Assembly (NCBI GenBank): GCA_946480445.1
Contig: CAMLJN010000002.1
Location: forward strand, 329,426-393,425
Reading direction: 5' to 3'
DNA length: 64,000 nucleotides
DNA from: an uncultured Buttiauxella sp.
GTDB taxonomy: Bacteria; Pseudomonadota; Gammaproteobacteria; Enterobacterales; Enterobacteriaceae
The number at the start of each line of letters is the position of its first letter. Position 1 is the first letter of the stretch. This document shows positions 42,681 to 54,804 of this stretch, piece after piece. The notes below the pieces were generated by a model. That model worked only from the letters and a program-made list of their open reading frames with translations, did not search any database and was not told where the DNA came from. The position numbers and the translations under genes were made by a program.

Positions 42681-43702
42681 TACTGCCCTCCCTGGGTGCC
42701 AGCCGCAGGTGTTGAATTCCCTGTCGCAGGCACATGTGGCATACCGGTCGCCGGTGGCGGCACGGGGGCTGGAGGTCCGATGGCATCAGCCGAGGACGGT
42801 AAAACCTGCGGCATCATCTGCATCAGACGCTCGTTAGCGACGCGATGCACTTCATCCTGCGGCATCGGCGTTTTCCCTTCCCGGTCTGCGCCCCACAGCA
42901 GGAGCAGATAACGCAGACGCTGTAAACCAGCCGTTGGCCGCGCCTGAATAACGGTATAGGCACGCTGGGTATCGAGTTTCACAGAGGAAACGACGCCCAC
43001 CGGATAGCCTTCAGGGAAGCGACCGCCCAGACCAGAGGTCACCAGTACGTCACCGACGCGAATATCGGTATTCGCCGGGAGATGCTCGAGCTGCAGATCG
43101 TCAGTGCAGCCGTTACCGGCGGCAATCACACGAATATCATTACGCAGCACCTGAATCGGCAGCGCATGCGTCGCGTCGCAAATCAGCAGCACGCGGCTGG
43201 TGAGTTTTGCCACAGCAACCACCTGACCGACCACACCTTTATCGCTGATCACAGGCTGGCCTTCGTAAACACCGTTTACGCTGCCTTTATCAATCACCAC
43301 CTGATCGCTGTAGGGATCGTTAACGGTGGAGATAACCTGAGTCACCATTTTCTGCTCATCCTGGCGCAGCGGAGAGCCCAACAGTTCGCGCAGACGTGCG
43401 TTTTCCTGACGGTACTGACCCATCATAAGCAGTTCGCTGTTCTTCAGGATCAGTTCCTGACGCAACGCACGGTTTTCAAGTTCCAGCTGATCGCGCGAGG
43501 CTAGCGTTTGCGACACGCTATCGAGTAACTCACGGGGACCATTTGAGACAAAATAGAAAGGGCTGACGGCAGTATCCATGTACGTTCGAATCTGACTGAA
43601 CGTACCCAGGCGGCTGTCGGCAATAATGACCCCTATCGCCACCAGCAGCGCCAGGATAAGGCGAAACTGTAGCGAAGGGCCACGGCTAAAAATGGGCTTC
43701 AT
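42680..43702 (-). CDS. mreC: Rod shape-determining protein MreC
   Basis: Bitopic scaffold of the elongasome that activates PBP2. It has one N-terminal membrane helix (about 12-30), a periplasmic coiled coil (about 65-110; [20 protein letters not shown]), two beta-domains and a Pro/Gly/Ala-rich disordered tail ([13 protein letters not shown]). The 340 residues are shorter than the 367 of E. coli, and the shortfall is in the low-complexity tail, so it is unlikely to matter. Confidence 0.96.
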   Translation of the reverse strand: MKPIFSRGPSLQFRLILALLVAIGVIIADSRLGTFSQIRTYMDTAVSPFYFVSNGPRELLDSVSQTLASRDQLELENRALRQELILKNSELLMMGQYRQENARLRELLGSPLRQDEQKMVTQVISTVNDPYSDQVVIDKGSVNGVYEGQPVISDKGVVGQVVAVAKLTSRVLLICDATHALPIQVLRNDIRVIAAGNGCTDDLQLEHLPANTDIRVGDVLVTSGLGGRFPEGYPVGVVSSVKLDTQRAYTVIQARPTAGLQRLRYLLLLWGADREGKTPMPQDEVHRVANERLMQMMPQVLPSSADAIGPPAPVPPPATGMPHVPATGNSTPAAGTQGGQ

Positions 43703-43769
43703 AGGCTATGCGTATTCCCAGGCCAACAAGAAAGGGGCAGTCCATGACTCCCCCTTAACCCGCGGCTGA

Positions 43770-45120
<1,351 letters not shown>

Positions 45121-47061
45121 TTAAACCGAGTATCTTTGAGAATATTTTTTCACGTTGCTGTCCAGAGGCGCGGAGGCGGCAAAAAATTCACCCTGTGCGC
45201 CGCTCACCCCTCTCTCTGTCAGCGTCTGCCACTCGCTGCGCTTCCTTACCCCCGTAGCAAAAACACGAGTTTGCGTTCCGCTACAGGCCTCGACCAGGCT
45301 CTGGACAAATAGCTGGTTTTCGGTTCGCTCCTCAATCTTGCGCACCAGGCCCGGATGCAGCTTGATCAGCTCGACATCCAGCTCCTTAATATAGGCTGTA
45401 CTGACAACGGTTAACCCTGCCTGCACGACCGCAACCCTAGCCCCCAGGGCTCTGATTAACCGTAAAACAGGTCGCAATCGGCTGATGTGTTGACAAACAT
45501 CTGCCTCTGCAAGTTCAAAAATAATTCGCTTACGAAGCGATTTTTCGCTCTGCATCAGTGTATCTCTGAGCCAGCGCTGGAAAGGCACACGGATCAGCGA
45601 GTCGACGGTAATCTGGATGGCCAGCGTCTCTTCCGGCCAGAAGCTGACCAGCGGCAGCGTGCGCGTCAATAGCTGACGGTCGTACTGTTCGAAGAGGCCA
45701 AACTGCTTCACCATCGGCATATATTCAGCCGCAAGGACCTCCTCGCTGCCATCAAAAATGCGGCACATGATTTCGCGATGATGGGTATAGCCATCGCGCA
45801 TCACCGCAGGCTTTTGATAGAAACGAGGGCCGCCGCGTTGCAAAGCCTGCTCAATAAGCGTACGCCACTTAACGTTTCCTCGCCCTTTTTCCGGCAACTT
45901 ATCGTCGTACACCGACCAGCTGTTCGTGCCCTGTAAGGAAGCGTTGCGGGTGGCTACCTCCGCATTTTCCATCACCTGCTCTTTGGTCTGCCCGCTACGC
46001 CAGGCACAAATCCCAATATGCAGCATGTCATTACGGTCCAGCATACGGGTGGGCGGAAGAGAATCGACGGCGTTAAGAAGCTGGCTGGCAATACCGTCGG
46101 CTTCTTTCAGGGTGCGGTGAGGAAGTAAAACGGCAAAATCACTGTGGAAATAGCGCGCCAACAGCGCGCCCGGATAACGCATGACGAAGGTCGACAGCAT
46201 ATTGATAAGCGTGAAGAGGTATTCTTCGACCGCCTGCCGGCCCCAGGTATCGTGCAGGGTTTCAAAATCCGGCAGGCGTATCATCATTACCACGCCGTGA
46301 GCGCCAACCCTTTCCTGATCCTCAAGCAGCATCGCCAGCTGATTATCAAAAAACAGGCGGTTATTCAGCCCGGTTTTCGCATCCTGCGCGGCGAAAGCGC
46401 GGATTAGCGTATCCATTTTACTGCGCTGCTCGCTGGCATTTTGTAAATCGGAAAGCAATACATCCAGCGCGCTGCTGGCGCGAGTCGGCCACTCCAGCAC
46501 CGTGCCCCTCACGTTCGCTCCGCGCTCACCGTTAAGAATGCGGGTTGCGCGGCTTTCCAGTAATTCTTCGCCCTCCAGCTGTTTCTTAATCCAGCGCACG
46601 GCAAAAAACAGCACCACCATCATCAAACCTATGGCCAGGGCAAGCGGCACGTTATTGAACAAAGAGTTGTAATAATTGGCGACGGGATCAAGGAAGGTCA
46701 GGCTGACAAACATGCCAGGGTGCTTCATCAGCTCAATCGTGATGCTGCGGTTGCCAAACTCGCTGGCGGCGGGACGCCATGCCCCTTCCAGCTTATGATC
46801 GAACACCACCTTATCACCCATTTTAAGCTGGACTTCGCTGATATCGACGGGGACCATGACCTGGTCGAGGCGCTCAAGCAATTTCTGCGGGGACGAGGTA
46901 ACCAGCTCATTATCAATGATAGTGGCAACGGCCAGCACTCTTTGGTTGATCGTTTCATGCGCCATGTTAAAAAAGCTCAGCGAACAACCGATAAGCGTAA
47001 CAAAAATTGCCAGCCCGGTTAGCAACGTCATGAAAGCTGAGAGCCTGGTCGTTAATCGCAT
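45121..47061 (-). CDS. csrD: RNase E specificity factor CsrD
   Basis: Membrane protein that targets the sRNAs CsrB and CsrC for RNase E decay. It has 646 residues, as in E. coli. Two N-terminal helices (about 12-32 and 137-155) flank a periplasmic domain, followed by a HAMP-like region, a degenerate GGDEF domain (FHSDF in place of GGDEF) and a degenerate EAL domain (no EAL/DDFG motifs). Loss of both catalytic motifs fits its known lack of c-di-GMP activity. It diverges from msrP. Confidence 0.96.
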   Translation of the reverse strand: MRLTTRLSAFMTLLTGLAIFVTLIGCSLSFFNMAHETINQRVLAVATIIDNELVTSSPQKLLERLDQVMVPVDISEVQLKMGDKVVFDHKLEGAWRPAASEFGNRSITIELMKHPGMFVSLTFLDPVANYYNSLFNNVPLALAIGLMMVVLFFAVRWIKKQLEGEELLESRATRILNGERGANVRGTVLEWPTRASSALDVLLSDLQNASEQRSKMDTLIRAFAAQDAKTGLNNRLFFDNQLAMLLEDQERVGAHGVVMMIRLPDFETLHDTWGRQAVEEYLFTLINMLSTFVMRYPGALLARYFHSDFAVLLPHRTLKEADGIASQLLNAVDSLPPTRMLDRNDMLHIGICAWRSGQTKEQVMENAEVATRNASLQGTNSWSVYDDKLPEKGRGNVKWRTLIEQALQRGGPRFYQKPAVMRDGYTHHREIMCRIFDGSEEVLAAEYMPMVKQFGLFEQYDRQLLTRTLPLVSFWPEETLAIQITVDSLIRVPFQRWLRDTLMQSEKSLRKRIIFELAEADVCQHISRLRPVLRLIRALGARVAVVQAGLTVVSTAYIKELDVELIKLHPGLVRKIEERTENQLFVQSLVEACSGTQTRVFATGVRKRSEWQTLTERGVSGAQGEFFAASAPLDSNVKKYSQRYSV

Positions 47062-47348
47062 CCTTGTGTTAACTCCGTGATAGTGAAAATCGCCGCCTTA
47101 ACCGGGCCTGGAATGACGCGGCATTACATAGCAAAAGCCAATGCCTGGCAAATACCCACAGACAAAATATCGCTACTTTTCGCGAAAATTGGGCCTGCAC
47201 GTCAATCAGGGAGTATAGACCCCCAGGCTCTTTTGCAAACTGATGTCTGTCAGTATCAACCTGCGTATAAATTTCAATTTTTTGTGACATATTCGCCGGA
47301 CGCAGCATTCTCCGTCATGCTTAGTCAAAAGCCCTACAGGAGACTGGT

Positions 47349-48353
47349 ATGAAAAAGGTTACACATCTCACCGAAGCGGACGTTACGCCAGAGGCCGTTT
47401 TTATGCTTAAACGCCGTCAGATGCTTAAAGCTCTGGGGATTGGCGCGGCTGCGCTGTCTCTTCCTGGCCCGGCGCAGGCGGATCTCCTTTCGTGGTTTAA
47501 AGGAAACGAACGCCCTCCCGCGCCCTCCGGCAAACCATTAACCTTTGATAAGCCCGCGCAATGGCAGGCTAAACTCGCCATGACGCCGGAAGATAAAGTC
47601 ACCGGCTATAACAACTTTTATGAATTTGGTCTGGATAAAGCCGATCCGGCGGCGAATGCGGGCGGCCTGAAGACCGATCCCTGGCAGGTGAAAATTAGCG
47701 GCGAGGTAGCCAAACCCCTGACGCTGGACCTGGATGATCTCTACAAACGCTTTACGCTCGAAGAGCGAATTTATCGTCTGCGCTGCGTGGAGGCATGGTC
47801 GATGGTGGTACCCTGGATTGGTTTCCCGCTCAGTAAACTCCTCGCCCTTGTCGAACCCACCGGGCACGCAAAATACGTCGCTTTCGAAACGCTTTACGAT
47901 CCCGAGCAGATGCCTGGTCAGAAGGATCGTTTTATCGGTGGCGGGCTGAAATACCCCTATGTCGAAGGGCTGCGTCTTGATGAGGCTATGCATCCGCTAA
48001 CAATGCTGACCGTGGGCGTTTACGGCAAAGCGTTACCGCCGCAGAATGGCGCGCCGATACGCCTGACCGTGCCCTGGAAGTATGGTTTTAAGGGGATTAA
48101 GTCGATTGTCAGTATCAAGCTGGTCCGTGAACTCCCGCCAACGACCTGGAATATGGCGGCCCCGAACGAATACGGCTTTTACGCCAATGTGAATCCCCAT
48201 GTCGATCATCCCCGCTGGTCGCAGGCTTCGGAAAGATTTATTGGATCCGGCGGCGTACTGGACGTAAAGCGCCAGCCGACGCTGCTGTTCAATGGCTATG
48301 CCGAACAGGTTGCCTCGCTTTATCGCGGCCTGAATCTGAAGGAGAATTTCTGA
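47349..48353 (+). CDS. msrP: Periplasmic protein-methionine-sulfoxide reductase catalytic subunit MsrP
   Basis: Molybdopterin enzyme that reduces oxidised methionines in envelope proteins using electrons from MsrQ. It has 334 residues with a Tat signal peptide ([19 protein letters not shown]) cut near PAQA. The molybdenum-ligand cysteine is in [14 protein letters not shown]. In E. coli K-12 msrPQ (yedYZ) lies far away with the hprSR system; here it sits between csrD and aroQ. msrQ starts immediately at its stop. Confidence 0.96.
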   Translation: MKKVTHLTEADVTPEAVFMLKRRQMLKALGIGAAALSLPGPAQADLLSWFKGNERPPAPSGKPLTFDKPAQWQAKLAMTPEDKVTGYNNFYEFGLDKADPAANAGGLKTDPWQVKISGEVAKPLTLDLDDLYKRFTLEERIYRLRCVEAWSMVVPWIGFPLSKLLALVEPTGHAKYVAFETLYDPEQMPGQKDRFIGGGLKYPYVEGLRLDEAMHPLTMLTVGVYGKALPPQNGAPIRLTVPWKYGFKGIKSIVSIKLVRELPPTTWNMAAPNEYGFYANVNPHVDHPRWSQASERFIGSGGVLDVKRQPTLLFNGYAEQVASLYRGLNLKENF

Positions 48354-48953
48354 GTGCGACTGAGTGCAAAGCAAATCACCTGGCTTAAGGTAGCGCTGCA
48401 TCTGGCAGCATTTCTGCCTTTTTTATGGCTGGTTTACGCCGCAAGCCAGGGGCTTTTTAGCGCCGACCCGGCGAAAGATATCCAGCATTTTACCGGCAGA
48501 ATGGCGCTGAAATTATTACTGGCCACCCTGCTGATTACGCCCCTTGCCCGCTACGGAAAACAACCTCTGTTGATCCGCACGCGCCGTCTGCTCGGCCTCT
48601 GGTGCTTTGCCTGGGCGTCGCTGCATCTGGTCAGCTATTCCTTATTAGAGCTTGGGATAAACAACCTGGGCCTGCTCGGCCGGGAGCTGGTCACACGTCC
48701 TTATCTTCTGCTGGGGATAACGAGCTGGTTTATTCTGCTGGCGCTGGCGGTGACTTCCACTCAGCGAACGCAGCGATACCTTGGCTCTCGCTGGCAAAAG
48801 CTGCATAACTTCGTTTATCTGGTGGCGATCCTGGCCCCCATCCACTACCTCTGGTCGGTAAAGATAATCTCACCGCAGCCCTTGCTTTATGCTTTAGCTG
48901 CCTTCATTCTCCTCGCCCTGCGCCAGAAGAAGTTCCGCCAGTGGTGGCGTTAA
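48354..48953 (+). CDS. msrQ: Haem b membrane subunit MsrQ
   Basis: Membrane flavohaemoprotein that passes quinol-derived electrons to MsrP. It has 199 residues (E. coli 211) with about five or six helices of the ferric reductase-like fold; haem-ligand histidines include those in [19 protein letters not shown] and [23 protein letters not shown] at 48354 directly after the msrP stop is used as start ([17 protein letters not shown]). The C-terminal 12 residues of the E. coli protein are absent. Confidence 0.94.
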   Translation: MRLSAKQITWLKVALHLAAFLPFLWLVYAASQGLFSADPAKDIQHFTGRMALKLLLATLLITPLARYGKQPLLIRTRRLLGLWCFAWASLHLVSYSLLELGINNLGLLGRELVTRPYLLLGITSWFILLALAVTSTQRTQRYLGSRWQKLHNFVYLVAILAPIHYLWSVKIISPQPLLYALAAFILLALRQKKFRQWWR

Positions 48954-49187
48954 GTCTGAAAATGCGGGCTGTGCGACACAAAAAACGCCAGCCTGCGGGC
49001 GTGTAAAGCAATAGGGGTTGATCATCTTCCCTGATAAGACCAGTATTTAGCTGCCAAATGCTACGAAATCGTTATAATGTGCGACTTTGGTTTTTCCTGA
49101 GGGGCATTTTTAGTCTCTGCAGGTGACAACCGGGCAAGTTAGGTATATTTTGTCAATTGCCTACAAATTGCGGGAGATGGCAGCACA

Positions 49188-49640
49188 ATGTCGGGTAATT
49201 TTCACATTTTGCTTTTGAACGGTCCGAATCTGAACATGCTGGGGACGCGCGAGCCGGATAAATACGGCGTGCAAACTCTGGCACAGATTGTTAACACGCT
49301 TGAAGAAGAAGCGAAAACCCTCAATGTGTCGCTCAGCCACCTGCAATCGAATGCGGAATATGCGCTAATCGACCGAATTCATCAGGCGAAAGATAACGTA
49401 GACTTTATCCTGATTAATCCGGCCGCGTTTACGCATACCAGCGTTGCGCTTCGCGATGCCCTGCTGGCGGTGGATATCCCGTTTATCGAGATCCATCTGA
49501 GCAATGTGCATGCGCGCGAACCGTTTCGCCACCATTCATATCTTTCTGATAAAGCCGTCGGGGTGATCTGCGGATTAGGCGCTGACGGTTATTTATATGC
49601 ACTACAGACGGCGGTTAAACGCCTGTCAAAATCCATCTAA
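49188..49640 (+). CDS. aroQ: 3-Dehydroquinate dehydratase, type II AroQ
   Basis: Third step of the shikimate pathway: 3-dehydroquinate to 3-dehydroshikimate. It is 150 residues long. Type II motifs are [16 protein letters not shown] (with the catalytic Tyr following in DKYG), the [16 protein letters not shown] loop and [15 protein letters not shown]. coli K-12 lacks an annotated AroQ here and relies on type I AroD, whereas many other enterobacteria carry this gene in front of accB. It is followed by accB after 21 bases. Confidence 0.94.
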   Translation: MSGNFHILLLNGPNLNMLGTREPDKYGVQTLAQIVNTLEEEAKTLNVSLSHLQSNAEYALIDRIHQAKDNVDFILINPAAFTHTSVALRDALLAVDIPFIEIHLSNVHAREPFRHHSYLSDKAVGVICGLGADGYLYALQTAVKRLSKSI

Positions 49641-49661
49641 ACAAGAGTACGGAACCCACTC

Positions 49662-50141
49662 ATGGATATTCGTAAGATTAAAAAACTGATCGAGCTGGTT
49701 GAAGAATCAGGCATCTCCGAACTGGAAATTTCTGAAGGCGAAGAATCTGTTCGCATCAGCCGTAGCGCGCCAAACGCGGGCTACCCTATGATGCAGCAGG
49801 CTTATGCTGCACCAATGTACCAGCCGCAGCCGCAGCCTGGTTTGTCTAACGCTGTTGCTCCTGCCGCGACGCCGGCAATGGAAGCGCCAGCGGCTGCTGA
49901 AGTCAGTGGTCACATCGTACGTTCCCCGATGGTCGGTACTTTCTACCGCACCCCAAGCCCGGATGCGAAAGCGTTTGTTGAAGTTGGCCAGAAAGTTAAC
50001 GTTGGCGACACTCTGTGCATCGTTGAAGCGATGAAAATGATGAACCAGATCGAAGCCGATAAAGCGGGCGTGGTGAAAGCCATCCTGGTGGAAAACGGTC
50101 AACCGGTAGAATATGACGAGCCGCTGGTCGTCATCGAGTAA
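49662..50141 (+). CDS. accB: Biotin carboxyl carrier protein of acetyl-CoA carboxylase AccB
   Basis: Carries biotin between AccC and the AccAD transferase. It has 159 residues (E. coli 156); the extra length is in the Pro/Ala/Gln-rich linker (about 45-80). The C-terminal biotinyl domain has the biotinylated lysine in [10 protein letters not shown] (about Lys125) and the thumb region [11 protein letters not shown]. accC follows after 10 bases; AccB autoregulates accBC in E. coli. Confidence 0.98.
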   Translation: MDIRKIKKLIELVEESGISELEISEGEESVRISRSAPNAGYPMMQQAYAAPMYQPQPQPGLSNAVAPAATPAMEAPAAAEVSGHIVRSPMVGTFYRTPSPDAKAFVEVGQKVNVGDTLCIVEAMKMMNQIEADKAGVVKAILVENGQPVEYDEPLVVIE

Positions 50142-50151
50142 CGAGGCGAAC

Positions 50152-51498
50152 ATGCTGGATAAAATTGTCATCGCTAACCGTGGCGAGATCGCTCTGCGTA
50201 TTCTTCGTGCCTGTAAAGAACTGGGTATCAAGACTGTCGCCGTGCACTCAAGTGCGGATCGCGATTTAAAACACGTACTGCTGGCGGATGAGACGGTCTG
50301 TATTGGCCCGGCACCTTCCGTAAAAAGTTATCTGAACATTCCGGCGATCATCTCTGCGGCAGAAATTACTGGCGCGGTAGCGATTCACCCGGGCTACGGC
50401 TTCCTGTCTGAAAACGCCAACTTTGCCGAGCAGGTTGAGCGTTCAGGCTTTATCTTCATTGGCCCACGCGCTGAAACTATCCGCCTGATGGGCGATAAAG
50501 TTTCTGCCATCAATGCCATGAAGAAAGCTGGCGTTCCTTGCGTTCCGGGTTCTGACGGCCCACTGGATGGCGACATGGATAAAAACCGTGCCCATGCTAA
50601 ACGCATTGGTTACCCGGTGATTATCAAAGCATCCGGCGGCGGCGGCGGTCGCGGTATGCGTGTGGTACGCAGCGATGAGGAACTGGAAGAATCCATTAAT
50701 ATGACCCGTGCGGAAGCAAAAGCTGCTTTCAACAACGATATGGTCTATATGGAAAAGTACCTCGAAAACCCACGCCACATCGAAATTCAGGTGCTGGCAG
50801 ACGGTCAGGGCAAAGCGATTTACCTGGCAGAACGCGACTGCTCTATGCAGCGCCGCCACCAGAAAGTCGTCGAAGAAGCGCCAGCGCCAGGCATCACGCC
50901 TGAGCTGCGTAAATTCATCGGCGAACGCTGCGCCAAAGCCTGCGTGGACATCAACTATCGCGGTGCTGGCACCTTCGAGTTCCTGTTCGAAAACGGTGAG
51001 TTCTACTTCATTGAGATGAACACCCGTATTCAGGTTGAGCATCCGGTAACCGAAATGATCACCGGCGTTGACCTGATCAAAGAGCAGCTGCGCATTGCTG
51101 CCGGTCAGCCGCTGTCCATCAAGCAGGAAGACGTGATTGTCAAAGGCCATGCGGTAGAGTGCCGTATCAACGCCGAAGACCCGAATACCTTCCTGCCAAG
51201 CCCAGGCAAAATCACCCGCTTCCATGCACCAGGTGGTTTTGGCGTGCGCTGGGAATCGCACATTTACGCCGGCTACACCGTACCGCCGTATTACGATTCC
51301 ATGATTGGCAAGCTGATCTGCTACGGCGAAACCCGTGAAGTGGCGATCTCTCGTATGAAGAATGCCCTGGCGGAACTGATCATCGACGGTATTAAAACCA
51401 ACGTTGAGCTACAGACCCGTATCATGAACGACGAGCATTTCCAGCACGGTGGTACCAACATCCACTATCTGGAGAAGAAACTGGGTCTTCAGGACTAA
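50152..51498 (+). CDS. accC: Biotin carboxylase AccC
   Basis: ATP-dependent carboxylation of the biotin on AccB. The start at 50152 ([18 protein letters not shown]) gives 448 residues against 449 in E. coli; the longer frame runs into accB. It has an N-terminal pre-ATP-grasp domain, the glycine-rich lid [16 protein letters not shown]-grasp residues ([17 protein letters not shown]) and the catalytic HPVTE region. The last residues are QD rather than QEK. Confidence 0.98.
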   Translation: MLDKIVIANRGEIALRILRACKELGIKTVAVHSSADRDLKHVLLADETVCIGPAPSVKSYLNIPAIISAAEITGAVAIHPGYGFLSENANFAEQVERSGFIFIGPRAETIRLMGDKVSAINAMKKAGVPCVPGSDGPLDGDMDKNRAHAKRIGYPVIIKASGGGGGRGMRVVRSDEELEESINMTRAEAKAAFNNDMVYMEKYLENPRHIEIQVLADGQGKAIYLAERDCSMQRRHQKVVEEAPAPGITPELRKFIGERCAKACVDINYRGAGTFEFLFENGEFYFIEMNTRIQVEHPVTEMITGVDLIKEQLRIAAGQPLSIKQEDVIVKGHAVECRINAEDPNTFLPSPGKITRFHAPGGFGVRWESHIYAGYTVPPYYDSMIGKLICYGETREVAISRMKNALAELIIDGIKTNVELQTRIMNDEHFQHGGTNIHYLEKKLGLQD

Positions 51499-51594
51499 GT
51501 TTTCTGCTCTGTCGCTAAAAAGGCCGCTGCGCTGCCTCAGACTGATGCCTTACCTCGACTTTTCGCAGGACGGGCAGAGGTCGCATAGTAACAT

Positions 51595-51677
51595 GAGGAA
51601 AATCAATTCATTGATTTTCGGCTGATCACCACAAAGAAGGAAAAACCACGCTTTTTCCTTCTTTGTCAGCAACCTTA
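51595..51677. repeat. Dispersed intergenic hairpin repeat, copy B
   Basis: The second copy of the element at 30374-30453, about 83 bp. Its central inverted repeat is a perfect 15-bp stem (51631-51645 with 51652-51666) around the same loop CCACGC, one pair longer than in copy A. A second small inverted repeat (AATCAA-TTCA-TTGATT, 51601-51616) lies at its left end. It lies between the accC end and the accC-side terminator. Confidence 0.85.
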
Positions 51678-51704
51678 GGCCGTTCTGCGGCCTTTTCTTT
51701 TTTT
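51677..51704 (+). terminator. accBC-side intrinsic terminator
   Basis: A short GGCCG-TTCTG-CGGCC stem is followed by T-rich sequence with a T7 run, directly after repeat copy B. A fragment AAAAAGGCCGCTGCG at 51516-51530, closer to accC, looks like the first half of a similar terminator. Confidence 0.65.
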
Positions 51705-51763
51705 GATCCTCCGCGGAAGGCTATGCGTTACAATCGCCGCTTTCGGCTACACAAGGGATAACG

Positions 51764-52006
51764 ATGGACAAGCGATTTGTTCAGGCCAACAAAGAAGCGC
51801 GCTGGGCGCTCGGGCTAACCCTGCTCTATCTTGCGGCATGGTTAGTGGCTGCTTACTTACCTGGTAATGAGATCGGCTTTACCGGTTTGCCGCACTGGTT
51901 TGAGATGGCCTGCCTGCTGGTTCCGCTGCTGTTTATTCTGCTCTGCTGGCTGATGGTGCGGACTGTCTTCCGCGATATTCCGCTGGAGGACGATCATGCA
52001 GCTTGA
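51764..52006 (+). CDS. yhdT: Small membrane protein YhdT (DUF997)
   Basis: An 80-residue inner-membrane protein of unknown function with two helices (about 15-33 and 46-66). It overlaps panF by 11 bases and always accompanies it in enterobacteria, which suggests an accessory role in pantothenate uptake; this is inference. Confidence 0.93.
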   Translation: MDKRFVQANKEARWALGLTLLYLAAWLVAAYLPGNEIGFTGLPHWFEMACLLVPLLFILLCWLMVRTVFRDIPLEDDHAA

Positions 52007-53450
52007 AGTCATTTTACCTCTCGTGGCTTATCTGTTGGTGGTGTTTGGCCTTTCCGTCTATGCCATGCGCCAGCGCACAACCGGTAACTTTTTGAACGAA
52101 TATTTCCTTGGCAGCCGGTCAATGGGCGGCTTTGTCCTCGCGATGACGCTCACCGCTACCTATATCAGCGCAAGCTCCTTTATTGGCGGGCCGGGTGCAG
52201 CGTATAAATATGGCCTGGGTTGGGTTTTGCTGGCAATGATCCAGCTGCCGGCAGTCTGGCTCTCGCTGGGCATCCTGGGGAAAAAGTTTGCCATCCTGGC
52301 TCGCCGTTACAACGCGGTGACGCTTAATGACATGCTCTATGCTCGCTATCAGAGCCGCCTGCTGGTCTGGCTGGCAAGCCTGAGTTTACTGGTCGCCTTT
52401 GTCGGTGCCATGACGGTGCAGTTTATCGGCGGCGCGCGCCTGCTTGAAACGGCGGCGGGTATCCCCTATGAAACGGGTCTATTGATCTTCGGCATCAGCA
52501 TAGCGTTGTATACCGCGTTTGGCGGCTTTCGCGCCAGCGTGCTCAACGATGCTATGCAGGGTCTGGTGATGCTGATCGGCACAATACTGCTGCTGATTGG
52601 CGTTGTACACGCCGCGGGTGGCCTGGAAAGCGCCGTCGATAAGTTGCAGCACATTGACCCCAAACTGGTTTCCCCGCAGGGTGCTGACAATATTCTTTCC
52701 CCGGCCTTTATGACCTCGTTCTGGGTACTGGTCTGCTTTGGGGTGATTGGTCTGCCGCATACCGCCGTGCGCTGTATCTCTTATAAAGACAGTAAAGCCG
52801 TGCATCGGGGGATTATTCTGGGCACTGTCGTCGTGGCCATCCTGATGCTGGGCATGCATCTGGCTGGCGCGCTGGGCCGCGCCGTGCTGCCAGATTTACA
52901 CGTGCCGGATCTGGTGATCCCGACGCTGATGGTCACAGTGCTGCCACCGGTGGCCGCCGGGATCTTCCTCGCCGCCCCCATGGCCGCCATTATGTCGACG
53001 ATTAACGCACAGCTCCTTCAGTCTTCGGCGACGATCGTAAAAGATCTCTATCTGAATATCAGACCCGAGCAGATCCGTAATGAGAAGCTGCTCAAGCGCA
53101 TGTCATCGGTGATTACGCTGGTGCTGGGTGCTCTGCTGCTGCTGGCCGCGTGGCGCCCGCCGGAGATGATTATCTGGCTTAACCTGCTGGCATTTGGCGG
53201 CCTGGAGGCGGTGTTCCTGTGGCCGCTGGTGCTGGGCCTGTACTGGGAGCGCGCCAACGCAGCGGGTGCACTAAGCGCGATGATCGTCGGCGGCGTGCTG
53301 TATGCCCTGCTGGCCAGCTTTAAAATCCAGCTGTTCAGCTTCCACCCCATCGTACCGTCACTATTATTAAGTTTGCTGGCTTTTCTTATCGGTAACCGCT
53401 TTGGTCAGACGTTACCCGCACCAGCACCTGTTTCACCTTCTGATAAATAA
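51996..53450 (+). CDS. panF: Sodium/pantothenate symporter PanF
   Basis: Sodium-solute symporter family transporter importing pantothenate. It has 484 residues (E. coli 483) with about 12-13 membrane helices. Family signatures are [19 protein letters not shown] and the internal stretch [20 protein letters not shown]. It follows yhdT with an overlap and precedes prmA by 11 bases. Confidence 0.97.
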   Translation: MQLEVILPLVAYLLVVFGLSVYAMRQRTTGNFLNEYFLGSRSMGGFVLAMTLTATYISASSFIGGPGAAYKYGLGWVLLAMIQLPAVWLSLGILGKKFAILARRYNAVTLNDMLYARYQSRLLVWLASLSLLVAFVGAMTVQFIGGARLLETAAGIPYETGLLIFGISIALYTAFGGFRASVLNDAMQGLVMLIGTILLLIGVVHAAGGLESAVDKLQHIDPKLVSPQGADNILSPAFMTSFWVLVCFGVIGLPHTAVRCISYKDSKAVHRGIILGTVVVAILMLGMHLAGALGRAVLPDLHVPDLVIPTLMVTVLPPVAAGIFLAAPMAAIMSTINAQLLQSSATIVKDLYLNIRPEQIRNEKLLKRMSSVITLVLGALLLLAAWRPPEMIIWLNLLAFGGLEAVFLWPLVLGLYWERANAAGALSAMIVGGVLYALLASFKIQLFSFHPIVPSLLLSLLAFLIGNRFGQTLPAPAPVSPSDK

Positions 53451-53461
53451 AGAGTTTCGCC

Positions 53462-54343
53462 ATGCCATGGATCCAACTGAAAATTAACACCTCCGGCGCT
53501 AACGCCGAACAGCTCGGCGATGCGCTGATCGAAAGCGGAGCGGTTTCCGTTACTTTCCAGGACACGCACGACACCCCGGTTTTCGAGCCTCTGCCGGGCG
53601 AAACCCGCCTGTGGGGTGACACGGACGTTATCGGCCTTTACGACGCGGAAACCGATATGCGAGAAGTCGTCGCCATCCTTGAGAATGAACCGCTGCTGGG
53701 TCAAGGCTTCCACCACAAGGTTGAACAGCTCGAAGATAAAGACTGGGAACGCGAGTGGATGGATAACTTCCACCCGATGCGTTTCGGCCAACGCCTGTGG
53801 ATTTGCCCGAGCTGGCGGGACGTGCCAGATGAAAACGCGGTAAACGTGATGCTTGACCCAGGCCTCGCATTCGGGACAGGTACGCACCCAACCACCTCAC
53901 TGTGCCTTGAGTGGCTGGACGGGCTGGATCTGGAAGGTAAAACCGTGATCGATTTCGGCTGCGGCTCCGGCATTCTGGCAATCGCAGCGTTGAAACTGGG
54001 CGCGGCAAAAGCCATCGGGATTGATATCGATCCGCAGGCAATTCAGGCCAGCCGCGACAACGCCCAGCGCAACGGCGTTTCTGAACGCCTTGAGCTGTAT
54101 CTGCCGCAGGACCAGCCAGAAGCCATGAGCGCCGATGTGGTGGTAGCCAACATCCTCGCAGGTCCTTTGCGTGAGCTGGCACCGTTAATCAGCGTACTGC
54201 CCGTTCAGGGCGGTTTGCTGGGCCTTTCCGGCGTGCTGGCAAGCCAGGCCGAGGGCGTCTGCGAAGCCTATGCGGATAAATTCACCCTCGACCCGGTTGC
54301 AGAAAAAGAAGAGTGGTGCCGTATCACCGGCATTAAACGCTAA
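53462..54343 (+). CDS. prmA: Ribosomal protein L11 methyltransferase PrmA
   Basis: Trimethylates several amino groups of ribosomal protein L11 with S-adenosylmethionine. It has 293 residues. An N-terminal substrate-binding domain (about 1-55) joins a Rossmann methyltransferase domain with [19 protein letters not shown] and [17 protein letters not shown] is the conserved NPPL-like motif. It follows panF after 11 bases. Confidence 0.97.
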   Translation: MPWIQLKINTSGANAEQLGDALIESGAVSVTFQDTHDTPVFEPLPGETRLWGDTDVIGLYDAETDMREVVAILENEPLLGQGFHHKVEQLEDKDWEREWMDNFHPMRFGQRLWICPSWRDVPDENAVNVMLDPGLAFGTGTHPTTSLCLEWLDGLDLEGKTVIDFGCGSGILAIAALKLGAAKAIGIDIDPQAIQASRDNAQRNGVSERLELYLPQDQPEAMSADVVVANILAGPLRELAPLISVLPVQGGLLGLSGVLASQAEGVCEAYADKFTLDPVAEKEEWCRITGIKR

Positions 54344-54736
54344 TCCGCATGTCCTGCAGCGGGATCGTCAGGTCTCGTTGCAGGCGTCCGATCTTCTGGA
54401 CGAGCTGTCGCCGCGGAACAGGCTTTAAAACCTCAGCATGATGGGACAAAACGGTCACTTTGCCCCCTTTTTCTGACCGTCTTCACCCGGTATTTCGGGC
54501 AGCGAAAATGAGACATTCGTCGCATTAAAACACCGAAAGCGCTGAATAAATCAGCACTTTATCTGGCAACTGAAGCCCAAATAGCAGTTAATTGCTGCTG
54601 ATTTTACATTTATCCTGTCGGTGCACAAAACAAGCAACTAAAAATAACCTATTGAAATTAAATGCAATTTACCCGAACCATACCCACAGGTTAATGATTC
54701 CTTGATCTGTAACAGAGGATTGTTCAAAGTTTGTCC
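54344..54736 (+). promoter_or_regulatory. Upstream control region of dusB-fis
   Basis: There is no gene in these 393 bases after prmA. The AT-rich stretch from about 54540 to 54720 lies where Fis and IHF bind upstream of the fis promoter in E. coli. A 7-bp inverted repeat ACGGTCA / TGACCGT (54451-54457 with 54474-54480) is present; no confident Fis site was assigned. Confidence 0.45.
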
Positions 54737-54765
54737 TTTCATCTCGGGTAAAAAATGCGTAATAT
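54737..54765 (+). promoter_or_regulatory. dusB-fis promoter
   Basis: A TTTCAT -35 box (54737-54742), 17-base spacer and TAATAT -10 box (54760-54765) are followed by the GC-rich discriminator ACGCCGCC. The arrangement and the sequence around it match the E. coli fis promoter, which responds to ppGpp, DksA, CTP level and Fis autorepression. Confidence 0.8.
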
Positions 54766-54804
54766 ACGCCGCCTTGCAGGTACAGTATGGTCATTTCTTA
54801 ACTC

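Noticed and set aside
42680..43702. MreC at 340 instead of 367 residues as a truncation
   Set aside because: The missing part is in the low-complexity proline-rich tail, which varies in length among relatives; all structured parts are present.
45121..47061. CsrD as an active diguanylate cyclase/phosphodiesterase
   Set aside because: The GGDEF and EAL catalytic motifs are replaced, as in E. coli CsrD, which has no such activity.
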